NCBI RefSeq assembly: GCF_900169175.1
Contig: NZ_FXZM01000011.1
Location: 62,001 to 126,000 of the forward strand
Length of the DNA: 64,000 bases
From: Brevibacterium jeotgali
GTDB lineage: Bacteria > Actinomycetota > Actinomycetes > Actinomycetales > Brevibacteriaceae
Direction: 5' to 3'
The translations under genes were made by a program, and so were the position numbers. The notes beneath the pieces were generated by a model. It had not been told where the DNA came from. It saw nothing but the letters and a program-made list of their open reading frames with translations, and did no database searches. This document shows, one piece after another, positions 28,741 to 37,368 of the stretch; the stretch's first letter is position 1; the number at the start of each line of letters is the position of its first letter.

Positions 28741-30948
28741 CGTCGAGCGGGTGCCTCCGCGGCCGCGCCCCTGCAGACGTGTCGTCGGCAGTCCGTGAGG
28801 CGTGAAGCCCATGATCTTCGCATAGAAGCCGAACTCGGTCACGAGAGTGTCCGCGAGGACCTCCTGCGTCGTGAACCCGTGTCCCTCATCCTCGTAGAAC
28901 CGCGCGACGTAGGGCGTCCCGTTCTCTTCGAGCGCGTCGATGACCCGCTGCGTCTGGGAGGGGAGGACGACCGTGTCGCACTCGCCCTGGAAGAGCGCCA
29001 GGGGAACGGTCAGCCGATCCGCACGGCTGAGCGGCGACCGCTGCCGGTGGAGCTCCTCCGACCCGGGCAGCGGTGCGATGCGGCTATGGCTGCAGTGCGC
29101 CTCGAACCGCGCTGTGTCGCGTGCGAAGTCCAGTGCGTCCGCCACCCCGCAGCGGCTCACACCGCATGCGAACACGTCCGAGGCCGTCACCGCGCCCAGC
29201 ACAGTCCAGCCACCCGCAGAGCTGCCGCTCACCGCGATCCGGTCAGGGTCGGCGAGGCCGGCTGCCACGAGCCCACGCGCGACCGTCACGACATCGTCGA
29301 CGTCGTCGATGCCCCAGCGGCCGTGGAGCGCGGATCTGTGGTGGCGGCCGAAGCCGGTCGATCCGGTGTGGTTGACCACGGCGACGCCGATCCCGCGGGA
29401 CGTGAAGAACGCACCGAACGGCTGGGCCGACGGCATCGCCTGATCCGTGGGCCCGCCGTGGACGAAGACGACATAGGGCGGGCGCTCGGCGTCCGGGCCG
29501 TCGGTCTGCGGGCTGAACGGCGGATAGACGACCGTGTGGACGGTGTCGAACGACCACAGCCGCGGAGTGGAGAACCAGGGACTGATGTCCGTGACATCGG
29601 TCTCGAGTGCCACCGGATGCAGGTCGCCCGACGCCACATGGAATGTGTACAGGCCGGTGACCCGATCGCCCGCGCCTCCGACCAGCAGAGCCGTCGCCGA
29701 GCTGTCGTCGAAGTCCTGGATCCGCAGCCAGTCCAGGGGGCAGTCCAGCTCGTGCTCGGCACCGGTGCGCGGATCGGCCCACAGCAGCGTCGATCCCGCA
29801 GAGCGGCTCTCTGCCAGGATCCGCGTGCCGCGGGAGACGGGAAGATACCACCGCGATCCCAGCTTCCACAGCGGCCCGCCGATCTCCCCCGTGAGCGTCA
29901 CGGACTCCCCCATGACCTCTGCCGGCGGATCGCTGACGAACTGCTTCTCGTCGAACTCACGGGCCACGGGTCGCGCGCGCACCGTGGTCTCCGCGGGTGG
30001 GACGCCCGGCTCCCCGCACGCTCGACGGTAGGCGGACGGCGCATCGATCGACACGACCGTCCAGTGCCCCGACGAATCCTCGCTGAAGGCCAGATCCCTG
30101 CCGGACAGCCATTCGGGCTGCAGCACGGACACGTCCGGGCTGTGCCAGATCCGGTGGGCGTCGCCGACCGGTTCAAGGGACCGCGGTTCGAGGGGGACCG
30201 CGTAGATGCCGCTCTCGTCCCAGGGCATGTGGGGACTGTCCCAGCCCACCCAGGCGAGCAGGGTCCTGTCCGGCGAGAGCCTCGGCCATGCGAGGAAGTC
30301 CGCCGGTGCCTCGACGAGGACACGAGGCGTCGGGCACCGGTCTGACTGCGGCTCTTCGTCCAGCGCACCGTGCTCGCCGTCGTCGTGGGCGATGACGACG
30401 AGCGACTGGGTCACGCGGTCGCCCTGCACCTCTGGGATGTGGGTCTCCTGCACCGCGAGGACGACGCCCTGGGACACCGTGAGGTCGCCGTACCTGACGG
30501 CGCCATCGGTGTCGGGAGTGAGGCGGGTGCGGTCGACGATCGGCCCACGGGCGCCATCGGCGCGCACCGCGTCGAGCCCCCGGCCGCCGGAGCGGACGAT
30601 CTGCACGATCTGCTCGGCCGACAGGGTGCAGATGCGCTGGCTGTCGTTCTCGACGAAGACGAGCCTGCTCGTCCTCGGCATGATCGCCCACGCCCCGCCG
30701 CCGTATTCATTCACCCGCGAGGTGACGCTCACGTCCAGGCCGGTGATCTGCACACGTGCCGACGCGTCGTCCCGTGGAACCCAGAAGAGGGCCGGCGCGC
30801 CGCACTGTTCGGGCACCACCTGTGTGAACCACACGCCGGGTCTGCCGTCGACGGCACCGAACCGGCCTCGGCCGATCGGGCTGTCGCCCACCGCAGCGGA
30901 GACGTCGATCGGCGAGTCCCAGGTGCCGTAGGGGGCGAAGCGCTTCAT
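28729..30948 (-). CDS. S9-family prolyl oligopeptidase-like serine peptidase
   Basis: 739 residues. The N-terminal 400 residues form a beta-propeller with repeated strands (e.g. SRVNEYGGGAWAIMPRTSRL); the C-terminal alpha/beta-hydrolase domain contains the triad: Ser577 in AVSGSSAGGWTVLG, Asp658 in FQGECDTVVLPSQ and His690 in FYEDEGHGFTTQE. There is no signal peptide, so it is cytoplasmic and probably cleaves small peptides, dipeptidyl- or acylaminoacyl-peptidase like. The start ATG 30948 gives the natural MKRFAPYGTWDSPIDVSAAV. It is 44 bases downstream of mnmA and in one transcription unit with it. Confidence 0.9.
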   Translation of the reverse strand: MKRFAPYGTWDSPIDVSAAVGDSPIGRGRFGAVDGRPGVWFTQVVPEQCGAPALFWVPRDDASARVQITGLDVSVTSRVNEYGGGAWAIMPRTSRLVFVENDSQRICTLSAEQIVQIVRSGGRGLDAVRADGARGPIVDRTRLTPDTDGAVRYGDLTVSQGVVLAVQETHIPEVQGDRVTQSLVVIAHDDGEHGALDEEPQSDRCPTPRVLVEAPADFLAWPRLSPDRTLLAWVGWDSPHMPWDESGIYAVPLEPRSLEPVGDAHRIWHSPDVSVLQPEWLSGRDLAFSEDSSGHWTVVSIDAPSAYRRACGEPGVPPAETTVRARPVAREFDEKQFVSDPPAEVMGESVTLTGEIGGPLWKLGSRWYLPVSRGTRILAESRSAGSTLLWADPRTGAEHELDCPLDWLRIQDFDDSSATALLVGGAGDRVTGLYTFHVASGDLHPVALETDVTDISPWFSTPRLWSFDTVHTVVYPPFSPQTDGPDAERPPYVVFVHGGPTDQAMPSAQPFGAFFTSRGIGVAVVNHTGSTGFGRHHRSALHGRWGIDDVDDVVTVARGLVAAGLADPDRIAVSGSSAGGWTVLGAVTASDVFACGVSRCGVADALDFARDTARFEAHCSHSRIAPLPGSEELHRQRSPLSRADRLTVPLALFQGECDTVVLPSQTQRVIDALEENGTPYVARFYEDEGHGFTTQEVLADTLVTEFGFYAKIMGFTPHGLPTTRLQGRGRGGTRSTTCQ

Positions 30949-30991
30949 GTCCCGGTCATACTCGCGATGCGACGTCCTCGTGGAGGTCTGC

Positions 30992-32176
30992 TCATGCCCG
31001 TGCCCGGTTGCGCGCGCGATCGATCGTCGCCTGCCCCAGCACCCGCGATCCTCGATAGACCACCATCGTCTGCCCCGGAGCGACTCCGCGCAGCGGCTCC
31101 TGCACCAGCACACGCAGCACCTGGCCGGCAGGTCGCGGTCGGGGAACGACCGGACCCAGCGGGTCGGTCTCTGCGGCAGGTGCCTCCGTCCGCAGCTCGC
31201 CCAGCCAGACGCGGGCGGGCACGGGGTCCGCGTGCGCCCGGATCTGCACCTCGCAGTCGATGCCGGAGTCCTCCGATGCGCCCATGTCCGACGGCGCCGG
31301 CCCGGCCCAGGACGTGCGGATACCTTCCAGCTCATCGACGGAGAGAGCCTCCCTGGGCCCCACGGTCACGGTGTTGCGCGCGGGGTCCACGCCCAGGACG
31401 TAGCGCGGCTGACCGTCCGCAGAGGGGCGTTCGATGCCCAGTCCCCTGCGCTGGCCGACCGTGTAGGTCGTCGCGCCGTCGTGGTCGCCCAGCACGTCTC
31501 CGGACTCGTCCTCGATGAGCCCCGGCCGCATCGGGATCTTGTCCGTGAGCCACGCCTTCGTATCCCCGTCGGGGATGAAGCAGATGTCGTAGGAGTCCGG
31601 CTTGTTCGCGACGGGGAACCCGCGCTGCTCGGCCTCCGCCCGGACCTCCGCCTTCGACGCGGATGCGCCGATCGGGAACAGGCAGTGCTCCAGCTGTTCC
31701 GGGGTCAGGACGCCCAGGACATAGCTCTGGTCCTTGTTGAGGTCCACCCCGCGGTGCAGCTCTGTCGTGCCGTCGTCGGCCCGGCGGATCTCCGCATAGT
31801 GCCCGGTGGCGACCGCGTCGAAGCCCAGGGCGAGCGCGCGGTCCAGCAGCGCCGCGAATTTGATCCGCTCGTTGCAGCGCATGCAGGGGTTCGGTGTGCG
31901 CCCATTCGCGTACTCGGCGATGAAGTCGTCGACGACGTCTTCCTTGAAGCGCTCGGAGAAGTCCCACACGTAATACGGGATGTCGAGCATGCCAGCGACG
32001 ATATGAGCGTCACGGGAGTCCTCGATGGTGCAGCAGCCCCGCGAACCGGTCCTCAGTGTGCCCGGCATCCGCGACAGTGCGAGGTGGACGCCGACGACGT
32101 CGTGACCGGCGTCGACTGCGCGTGCGGCTGCGACCGCAGAGTCCACTCCCCCGGACATGGCAGCCAGAACCTTCAT
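30992..32176 (-). CDS. mnmA: tRNA-specific 2-thiouridylase
   Basis: 394 residues. The PP-loop is [20 protein letters not shown] at residues 5-24, the catalytic cysteines are in [12 protein letters not shown] and in [12 protein letters not shown], and GHYAEIRR and [13 protein letters not shown] are family signatures. It thiolates U34 of tRNA(Lys, Glu, Gln) using sulfur relayed from the cysteine desulfurase. GGGAGGT lies upstream of ATG 32176, and the start overlaps the stop of the desulfurase gene by four bases (ATGA), a direct coupling of sulfur donor and acceptor. The C-terminal beta-barrel has an Ala/Pro/Glu-rich insertion near residue 345. Confidence 0.97.
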   Translation of the reverse strand: MKVLAAMSGGVDSAVAAARAVDAGHDVVGVHLALSRMPGTLRTGSRGCCTIEDSRDAHIVAGMLDIPYYVWDFSERFKEDVVDDFIAEYANGRTPNPCMRCNERIKFAALLDRALALGFDAVATGHYAEIRRADDGTTELHRGVDLNKDQSYVLGVLTPEQLEHCLFPIGASASKAEVRAEAEQRGFPVANKPDSYDICFIPDGDTKAWLTDKIPMRPGLIEDESGDVLGDHDGATTYTVGQRRGLGIERPSADGQPRYVLGVDPARNTVTVGPREALSVDELEGIRTSWAGPAPSDMGASEDSGIDCEVQIRAHADPVPARVWLGELRTEAPAAETDPLGPVVPRPRPAGQVLRVLVQEPLRGVAPGQTMVVYRGSRVLGQATIDRARNRARA

Positions 32177-33417
32177 CTTGCACCTCCCGAATGTGCCCAG
32201 CGCGGCGATGCGGACACCATACCCGCCCGGCGTGAACGCTCCACAACCTCCGGCAGTGCGCGAAGGAGCGCGTCGACCTGCTCGCGGGTGGTGTCCGGTC
32301 CCAGCGAGAACCGCTGAGTGGAGCGGGCCTGATCCTCGTCGAATCCGCACGCCATGAGCACGTGGGAGGGACGCGAGACTCCCGCCTGGCAGGCAGACCC
32401 CGTCGACGTCGCGAAACCGGCCGCATCGAGCAGGAAGAGGAGCGAGTCCCCTTCGCACCCGGGGAAGACGACATGGAGGTTCGCAGGCAGTCGCCCGGGC
32501 CGACCGTCCTCGCGGGGATGATCGCCGTCGCCCTCGAGTCCTGCACCGGTGAGGATCGCATCCGGGATCTGTCCGCGGATGCCCTCGGCCAGCCGGTCCC
32601 TCAGGGCAGCCGTGCGGGCGGAAGTGCCGTCGGTGAGATGAGCGGCGGCGAGCTCTGCTGCGGTCGCGAACGCCGTCGCACCTGCCACGTCGAGTGTGCC
32701 GGAGCGGACGCTGCGCTCCTGTCCACCGCCGTGCAGAAGGGGCACGGGTGCCAGGCCGCGGGACAGGACGAGCGCGCCCACCCCCACCGGTCCCGCCACC
32801 TTGTGGGCGGAGAGGCTCATCGCGTCGACGCCCAGCGCGGTGAAGTCCAGCGGGATCTGTCCCAATGCCTGCACCGCGTCGGTGTGGACGGGGATCCCGT
32901 GCGGATGCGCGAGCGCGACGATCTCCTCGAGCGGCTGCACCGTGCCGATCTCGTTGTTCGCGAGCATCACGGACACCAGGCTCACCGATTCCGGGTCGTC
33001 TTCGATCGCCGCTCTCAGCGCCTCGAGATCGACGCGCCCCTGCCGGTCGACGGGCAGCCAGACCACGTCGACGCCGTGGGATTCGAGGTGCTCCGCGGGG
33101 TCGAGGATCGCGTGGTGCTCGATCGTGGAGACGAGCAGCCGAGGCCGGTGAGCCCCCTCAGCGTTCCGTGCGGCGTGGATGCCCTTGAGCGCGAGGTTGT
33201 CCGCCTCCGTCCCCCCGGACGTGAGGACGACCTCCGCGGGTTCCGCCCCGACGGCTGCGGCGATGCGCGCCCGGGCGGACTCCATCCGCATGCGTGCAGA
33301 CTGGCCCTCCGCGTGCAGTGAGGACGGGTTGCCCACGGCACGCAGCTCCTGTGTGTATGCCGCGAGGACCTCGTCATCCATCGGGGAGGTCGCGGCGAAA
33401 TCGAAATAGGCTCGCAC
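32173..33417 (-). CDS. iscS: Cysteine desulfurase, IscS/NifS type
   Basis: 414 residues from a GTG at 33417, reading [15 protein letters not shown]-binding Lys206 lies in [20 protein letters not shown], the histidine stacking on the cofactor in [15 protein letters not shown], and the catalytic cysteine is Cys343 in [18 protein letters not shown]. It releases sulfur from L-cysteine for MnmA and probably for Fe-S assembly. A TACACT box ends eight bases before the GTG, so translation is probably leaderless. A Gly/Asp/Glu-rich insertion at about 292-308 is not usual. It is the first gene of the long minus-strand block. Confidence 0.95.
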   Translation of the reverse strand: MRAYFDFAATSPMDDEVLAAYTQELRAVGNPSSLHAEGQSARMRMESARARIAAAVGAEPAEVVLTSGGTEADNLALKGIHAARNAEGAHRPRLLVSTIEHHAILDPAEHLESHGVDVVWLPVDRQGRVDLEALRAAIEDDPESVSLVSVMLANNEIGTVQPLEEIVALAHPHGIPVHTDAVQALGQIPLDFTALGVDAMSLSAHKVAGPVGVGALVLSRGLAPVPLLHGGGQERSVRSGTLDVAGATAFATAAELAAAHLTDGTSARTAALRDRLAEGIRGQIPDAILTGAGLEGDGDHPREDGRPGRLPANLHVVFPGCEGDSLLFLLDAAGFATSTGSACQAGVSRPSHVLMACGFDEDQARSTQRFSLGPDTTREQVDALLRALPEVVERSRRAGMVSASPRWAHSGGAR

Positions 33418-33425
33418 TGCACAGG

Positions 33426-33431
33426 AGTGTA
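33426..33431 (-). promoter_or_regulatory. -10 box of the leaderless cysteine desulfurase operon
   Basis: TACACT on the minus strand, eight bases before the GTG at 33417. No Shine-Dalgarno precedes the GTG, which supports leaderless translation. Confidence 0.55.
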
Positions 33432-33511
33432 CCGAAGGCGCCTGTGCGCAGGGCCCGTGACGAGGAGACCGCTGGGTCAGGGGCGGAGAACCCTGCCCGC
33501 CGCGACCGCCG

Positions 33512-33517
33512 TAGAAT
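33512..33517 (+). promoter_or_regulatory. -10 box of a small leaderless membrane gene
   Basis: TAGAAT ends six bases before the GTG at 33524. The same spacing appears before orn, the histidine kinase, adenosine deaminase and marR in this window. Confidence 0.6.
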
Positions 33518-33523
33518 GTTCCC

Positions 33524-33874
33524 GTGATTCCGGAACTCACGTACCTCCTCATCGGCTTCTCGCTGCTGCTCGCAGTCGTGTCCCTGATCCTCGCTCTGCG
33601 CAATCGCGCCGCCGGGCGGTGGACGCTCGTCGGCACAGGACTGCTCCTGACGATGCTCCTCATCCAGACCGTCGTGTCGGTGCTGATGTGGGGCCAGTCG
33701 CCCAGCACGGACGGGATCCTCTTCTTCGGCTACCTGCTCACCGCACTGATGCTGGTTCCTCTCGCAGGAGCATGGGCGTATGCGGAGCTCACTCGCTGGG
33801 GGCCTGCGGTCCTCGCCGCTGCCGGAGCGACGGTCGCGGTCATGATCGAGCGGATGAACCAGATCTGGATGTGA
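33524..33874 (+). CDS. Small integral membrane protein
   Basis: 116 residues starting with GTG, with four hydrophobic helices filling almost the whole chain (LTYLLIGFSLLLAVVSLILA, then TLVGTGLLLTMLLIQTVVSV, FFGYLLTALMLVPLAGAWAY and AVLAAAGATVAVMIERMNQI). It is divergent from the cysteine desulfurase. The compact four-helix layout resembles many uncharacterised actinobacterial proteins and I cannot assign a function. Confidence 0.8.
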   Translation: MIPELTYLLIGFSLLLAVVSLILALRNRAAGRWTLVGTGLLLTMLLIQTVVSVLMWGQSPSTDGILFFGYLLTALMLVPLAGAWAYAELTRWGPAVLAAAGATVAVMIERMNQIWM

Positions 33875-33971
33875 GCCTCGGCGCACACCCGGACGACGAG
33901 GACGCACTCCGGCAGTGCCGTGCGGCAGGAAGCGGAGGACTGACAGGATGCATAGAACGAGAGGCCGGGAC

Positions 33972-34484
33972 ATGGCACACGAGACCCCGCGCTCAGCACG
34001 TGAGGCGCGCGCCGCCGCGCGTTCCGAACGCAGCGCCGCCCGTGCCGCGCGATCGCCGTACTCTGCGATCCACACCGGCCCCGGCCGCTTCCTCACCGCC
34101 GTCTACGGGATGCTCGCCTTCGCCGCTGTCGGCCGCGTCACCTACCAGCTGCTGCTGAAGTTCTCCGAGGCGCCGTTCGCATACACCCTGTCGGCACTGT
34201 CCGCCGTCGTGTACATCCTCGCGACCGTCTGCCTGGTCATCGGCAGCCGCGCGTCGCACCACATCGCCGTCGCCGCCTGCATCTTCGAGGGCGTCGGCGT
34301 CCTGGTCGTCGGAACGCTGAGCTTCACGCACCCTGAGTACTTCGCGCACGACAGCGTGTGGTCCGCGTTCGGGCTGGGCTACGGGTTCGTTCCGCTCGTG
34401 CTGCCCTTCATCGGCCTGTGGTGGCTGCGCCGGGTCCAGCGCGGTGTCGAGGCCCGGCGCGGTGTCGAGACTCGGCACGGCTGA
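33972..34484 (+). CDS. Hypothetical membrane protein
   Basis: 170 residues. The first 35 residues are basic, full of Ala-Arg-Ser (MAHETPRSAREARAAARSER), and four hydrophobic segments follow (YGMLAFAAVGRVTYQLL, YTLSALSAVVYILATVCLVI, IAVAACIFEGVGVLVVGTLS, GYGFVPLVLPFIGLWWLRRV). AGAGG lies seven bases before ATG 33972; an ATG at 33948 with GGAGG nine bases ahead would add eight residues and is equally plausible. It follows the small membrane protein closely and ends 22 bases from the convergent lipoprotein gene. Confidence 0.75.
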   Translation: MAHETPRSAREARAAARSERSAARAARSPYSAIHTGPGRFLTAVYGMLAFAAVGRVTYQLLLKFSEAPFAYTLSALSAVVYILATVCLVIGSRASHHIAVAACIFEGVGVLVVGTLSFTHPEYFAHDSVWSAFGLGYGFVPLVLPFIGLWWLRRVQRGVEARRGVETRHG

Positions 34485-34506
34485 GCACGTCGACGTCCAG
34501 CCCCGC

Positions 34507-35556
34507 TCACTCCTCCCCGTCGTCCCCGGCCTCGTCGGCACCTCCGCCGTCGGAGGTCTCCGAGGACAGCATGTACCAGCCCGGTGAGAACACCGATGCC
34601 GTGTCACCTGCCGTCGTGATCAGCATCGGCTGGGCGACATCGATCGTGATGACGCTGCCCTCCGAATCGGTCGTCATGACGGCTTCGATCTCATCGCCCA
34701 GGTCGACGAAGTAGGACTCCGGAACGTTGACCGTGAGAGTGCAGCGGGACTCCGCGAAGCTCACACCGCCGCCCTCTGTCGCGAGCGCGTAGTCCCCCAG
34801 CGGCACCTCTTCGTACGGTGCGCATTCGACTCCCACGTCGGAGAAGCCCGTGTCATCGGCGCCCAGATCCGCGACGTAGTCGCGGAAGTCCGCGAAGCCC
34901 GCCTCTTCGAAGTTCGGGCCACCTTCGGGTACGTCGCCCGAGGCGAGGTACTCACTCGCCTGCCCCACGAGTGCGTCCGCCGCCTCCGAGTGCGCGTCCG
35001 GAGCCTGCTCGACGGCGCCCTGCTGGTCTGCGAGGATCGTCGGCTGCGCCTCCGCCGGGACGAACAGCGACTCCGCGACCTTCCAGTCCGCAGCAGCCGA
35101 ATCCCGGGTCGCGAGCATCGCCTGGACCTCTTCAGAGTCATCCCCTTCAGGGGTCGCGAACGCCATGAACCACATCGGGTACTCGCTGAACAGGGGCCCG
35201 CCCGCGACCACGTCCGTGTAGCTCGATGCACCGAGCGTCGTGCCGGACTGCTCAGCGATGAGCATCTCCGCCCGCGTCCGCTCGAGCAGCGGACCCGTCT
35301 GCAGCGGCTCGAGCGCGCTGGGCTCCTCACCCAGCGCCTGGTCGAGGCTCTCCGCATAGGTCGTGAGGAAGCTGCCGGCGTCGCCGGAACGCACGGCGGG
35401 TCGCTCGTACGGGGTCAGCTGCGGCCGAGCGGGCTGGGGGATGTCGGCGCAGGCACTCAGCGCCAGTCCGGTCACCAGGCCGCCGGAGAGAAGGGCCCCG
35501 AACCGTTTCATTCCACGGCGGCGCAGGAGTCGGCCCATGGATCGCGGTCCTTTCAT
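34507..35556 (-). CDS. Lipoprotein, separate half of a fused paralogue
   Basis: 349 residues. A basic n-region and hydrophobic core end in a lipobox, GLALSACADIPQP, so it is attached to the outer face of the membrane. The mature part has two regions: an alpha/beta part with EYPMWFMAFATPEGD and EEVQAMLATRDSAAADWKVA, and a C-terminal part with a cysteine pair and FSPGWYMLSSE. The order and spacing of these match the C-terminal half of the large ORF at 37369-39120 (see there), so the two are paralogues. Two starts fit: ATG 35556 with AGGG upstream, or GTG 35571 overlapping the preceding stop by four bases. Fourth gene of the operon; function unknown. Confidence 0.75.
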   Translation of the reverse strand: MKGPRSMGRLLRRRGMKRFGALLSGGLVTGLALSACADIPQPARPQLTPYERPAVRSGDAGSFLTTYAESLDQALGEEPSALEPLQTGPLLERTRAEMLIAEQSGTTLGASSYTDVVAGGPLFSEYPMWFMAFATPEGDDSEEVQAMLATRDSAAADWKVAESLFVPAEAQPTILADQQGAVEQAPDAHSEAADALVGQASEYLASGDVPEGGPNFEEAGFADFRDYVADLGADDTGFSDVGVECAPYEEVPLGDYALATEGGGVSFAESRCTLTVNVPESYFVDLGDEIEAVMTTDSEGSVITIDVAQPMLITTAGDTASVFSPGWYMLSSETSDGGGADEAGDDGEE

Positions 35557-35567
35557 GTCGTACGCCC

Positions 35568-36281
35568 TCACACCGCACCTCCAGTCGCACCACGGGCTGC
35601 GGCGTCGGCGCCAGCACCGACGCCTGCACGGTCACGGCCCGCTCCCCCACGGCGCTGGCGCGGCCTGGGGCGGGGACGGAAGCGGCCGAACCACCAGCGC
35701 AGCAGATAGAACGCGCCGAGTCCCAGCAGAGCGACCGCACCGGCGAAGCCGGCGATCGAGAGGCCCAGGACCTCGTGCACGTCCATCGACAGTGTCACCT
35801 GGGCACCTGCGAGGTTGCCGTCCTCTGCAGCGGGAGCGACCACGATCACCTGCGGTTCAGCCTCGAGATCGAAGGTGTGGCTCACAGTCGTGCCGGTGTC
35901 CGTGTGCGTCCACCAGTCACGGGAGTCCGGTGCGCTCACGGGGGCCGGCTCCCCGGCGACGGTCCGGTGGACCGCGGTATCCGGGAAGTCGACGTCCGTG
36001 ATCTCCTCATGAGCGACGCCCGTGAGGTAGTCATCGGCATCCACGCCGTTCGCCGTGCCGATGAACAGCTCCTGATCGGATTCGACCGTGAGTGTCGCCT
36101 CGGTCTTCTCGAACGGCACGATCGCCTGGTCGAGCAGGAGGGCGTACGCCTCGTCCTCCACCGCGAACGGTTCCGTCTCCGTGACCTCTGCGGTGCCGAC
36201 GACGGACAAGGCGGATGCGGACAGCGCCGCGAGGACGAGTCCACCCACAGCGCAGATCAGGCCGATGGCCACACGGATCAT
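35568..36281 (-). CDS. Bitopic membrane protein, separate half of a fused paralogue
   Basis: 237 residues. An N-terminal hydrophobic helix (IGLICAVGGLVLAALSASAL) is followed by an exported beta-rich domain of about 140 residues (EATLTVESDQELFIGTANGV, DWWTHTDTGTTVSHTFDLEA), then a second helix (SIAGFAGAVALLGLGAFYLL) and a basic Arg/Pro/Gly/Ala tail. Pairwise reading aligns it with residues 1-235 of the fused protein at 37369, including the ATLT-x-DQE strand and the Asp-Trp/Leu-Trp motif before the second helix. It lies 10 bases from the thioredoxin gene. Family not recognised. Confidence 0.75.
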   Translation of the reverse strand: MIRVAIGLICAVGGLVLAALSASALSVVGTAEVTETEPFAVEDEAYALLLDQAIVPFEKTEATLTVESDQELFIGTANGVDADDYLTGVAHEEITDVDFPDTAVHRTVAGEPAPVSAPDSRDWWTHTDTGTTVSHTFDLEAEPQVIVVAPAAEDGNLAGAQVTLSMDVHEVLGLSIAGFAGAVALLGLGAFYLLRWWFGRFRPRPRPRQRRGGAGRDRAGVGAGADAAARGATGGAV

Positions 36282-36291
36282 CGCGGTCGCC

Positions 36292-37296
36292 TCAGAACAG
36301 TGCCCGCATCAGCCGGCCACGTGCCTTGACGACCCGGGGATCTTCAGCGCCCACCACCTCGAACAGGTCCAGCAGACGCAGCCGCAGACGCTCCTTGTCG
36401 TCAGGTGCGGCCGTCGGCAGGAGGCCCAGCAGGCGGGAGAACGCAGCTGCCGGGTCACCCTGGACCAGTTCGACGTCGGCTGCCTGCAGCGCAGCGTCGA
36501 TGTCCTTGGGTGCGGCGGACGCCGCGGCGAGGACAGCTGCAGGATCCAGGTCCTGCGTCCGCTTGAGCATCGCGACGCGCACGAGTCCCAGCTTCGCCTC
36601 TGCATCCGCCGGCGCCTCTGCGAGCGCGGCGCGGAAGATCGCCTCTGCACCGTCGAAGTCTCCGGATTCGAGCGCGGCGAGTGCCTCGGGATGAGCAGGA
36701 CCCGGTTCCGGCGCCTCCGCGTCGTCCAGCGGGACGGCGGTCTTCGTCATGCCCTGCTGTCCTGCGACCTCGATGACCTGGTCGAACACCTGGCGGATCT
36801 GCTGCTCCGGCTGCGCGCCCTGGAACAGCGGTGCGGGCTGGCCCTTGAGGAGTGCGACGACGGTGGGGATCGACTGCACCTGGAAGGCCTGCTGGATGCG
36901 CGGGTTCGCGTCGACGTCGATCTTCGCGAGCACCACCCTGCCCCCGTACGATTCGACGACGCGTTCGAGGATCGGGCTCAGCTGCTTGCACGGTTCGCAC
37001 CATTCGGCCCAGAGGTCGATGATGACCGGCACATCGTTCGACAGCGCGACGAGGTCCTCGAACTGTGCTTCGTCGCTGTCGAAGACGAGTCCCGACACCC
37101 TCACTGCGTTCGGCGGGAGCGACCCTCCGGCGGGTGCCGCGCCCGCTCCGGAGGTCGACTCCGCGGAGGGCGTGTTCCGTGACCGGACAGCGGAGAGGTC
37201 GAGGCCCTCCTGCCCGGGCTGACCCGGCTGACCGGGCTGCGCTGCGTGTCCTGCGTGTGCTGCGTGTGCTGGGCTGTCGTGCGGTGACTGTGTCAC
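36292..37296 (-). CDS. YbbN-like thioredoxin-domain co-chaperone
   Basis: 334 residues from GTG with AGAGGAGAG just upstream. Residues 1-65 are Pro/Gly/Ala/His-rich and disordered, with four GQPGQP-like steps. The thioredoxin fold starts near residue 70 and carries Trp-Cys100-Glu-Pro-Cys103, as WAEWCEPCKQLSPILERVVE, then KIDVDANPRIQQAFQVQSIP. The C-terminal half is helical and TPR-like, as in YbbN/CnoX, which holds oxidised or unfolded proteins. With a CxxC motif intact it may also be redox active. It is placed between the fused and the split copies of the membrane/lipoprotein pair, suggesting it serves them. Confidence 0.85.
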   Translation of the reverse strand: MTQSPHDSPAHAAHAGHAAQPGQPGQPGQEGLDLSAVRSRNTPSAESTSGAGAAPAGGSLPPNAVRVSGLVFDSDEAQFEDLVALSNDVPVIIDLWAEWCEPCKQLSPILERVVESYGGRVVLAKIDVDANPRIQQAFQVQSIPTVVALLKGQPAPLFQGAQPEQQIRQVFDQVIEVAGQQGMTKTAVPLDDAEAPEPGPAHPEALAALESGDFDGAEAIFRAALAEAPADAEAKLGLVRVAMLKRTQDLDPAAVLAAASAAPKDIDAALQAADVELVQGDPAAAFSRLLGLLPTAAPDDKERLRLRLLDLFEVVGAEDPRVVKARGRLMRALF

Positions 37297-37368
37297 GTGT
37301 CTCTCCTCTGAACTGGTCGTGAGACGGACTGGTCGTCGTTCAGGCGCGGGGCTGGGGCATTCCTGCCG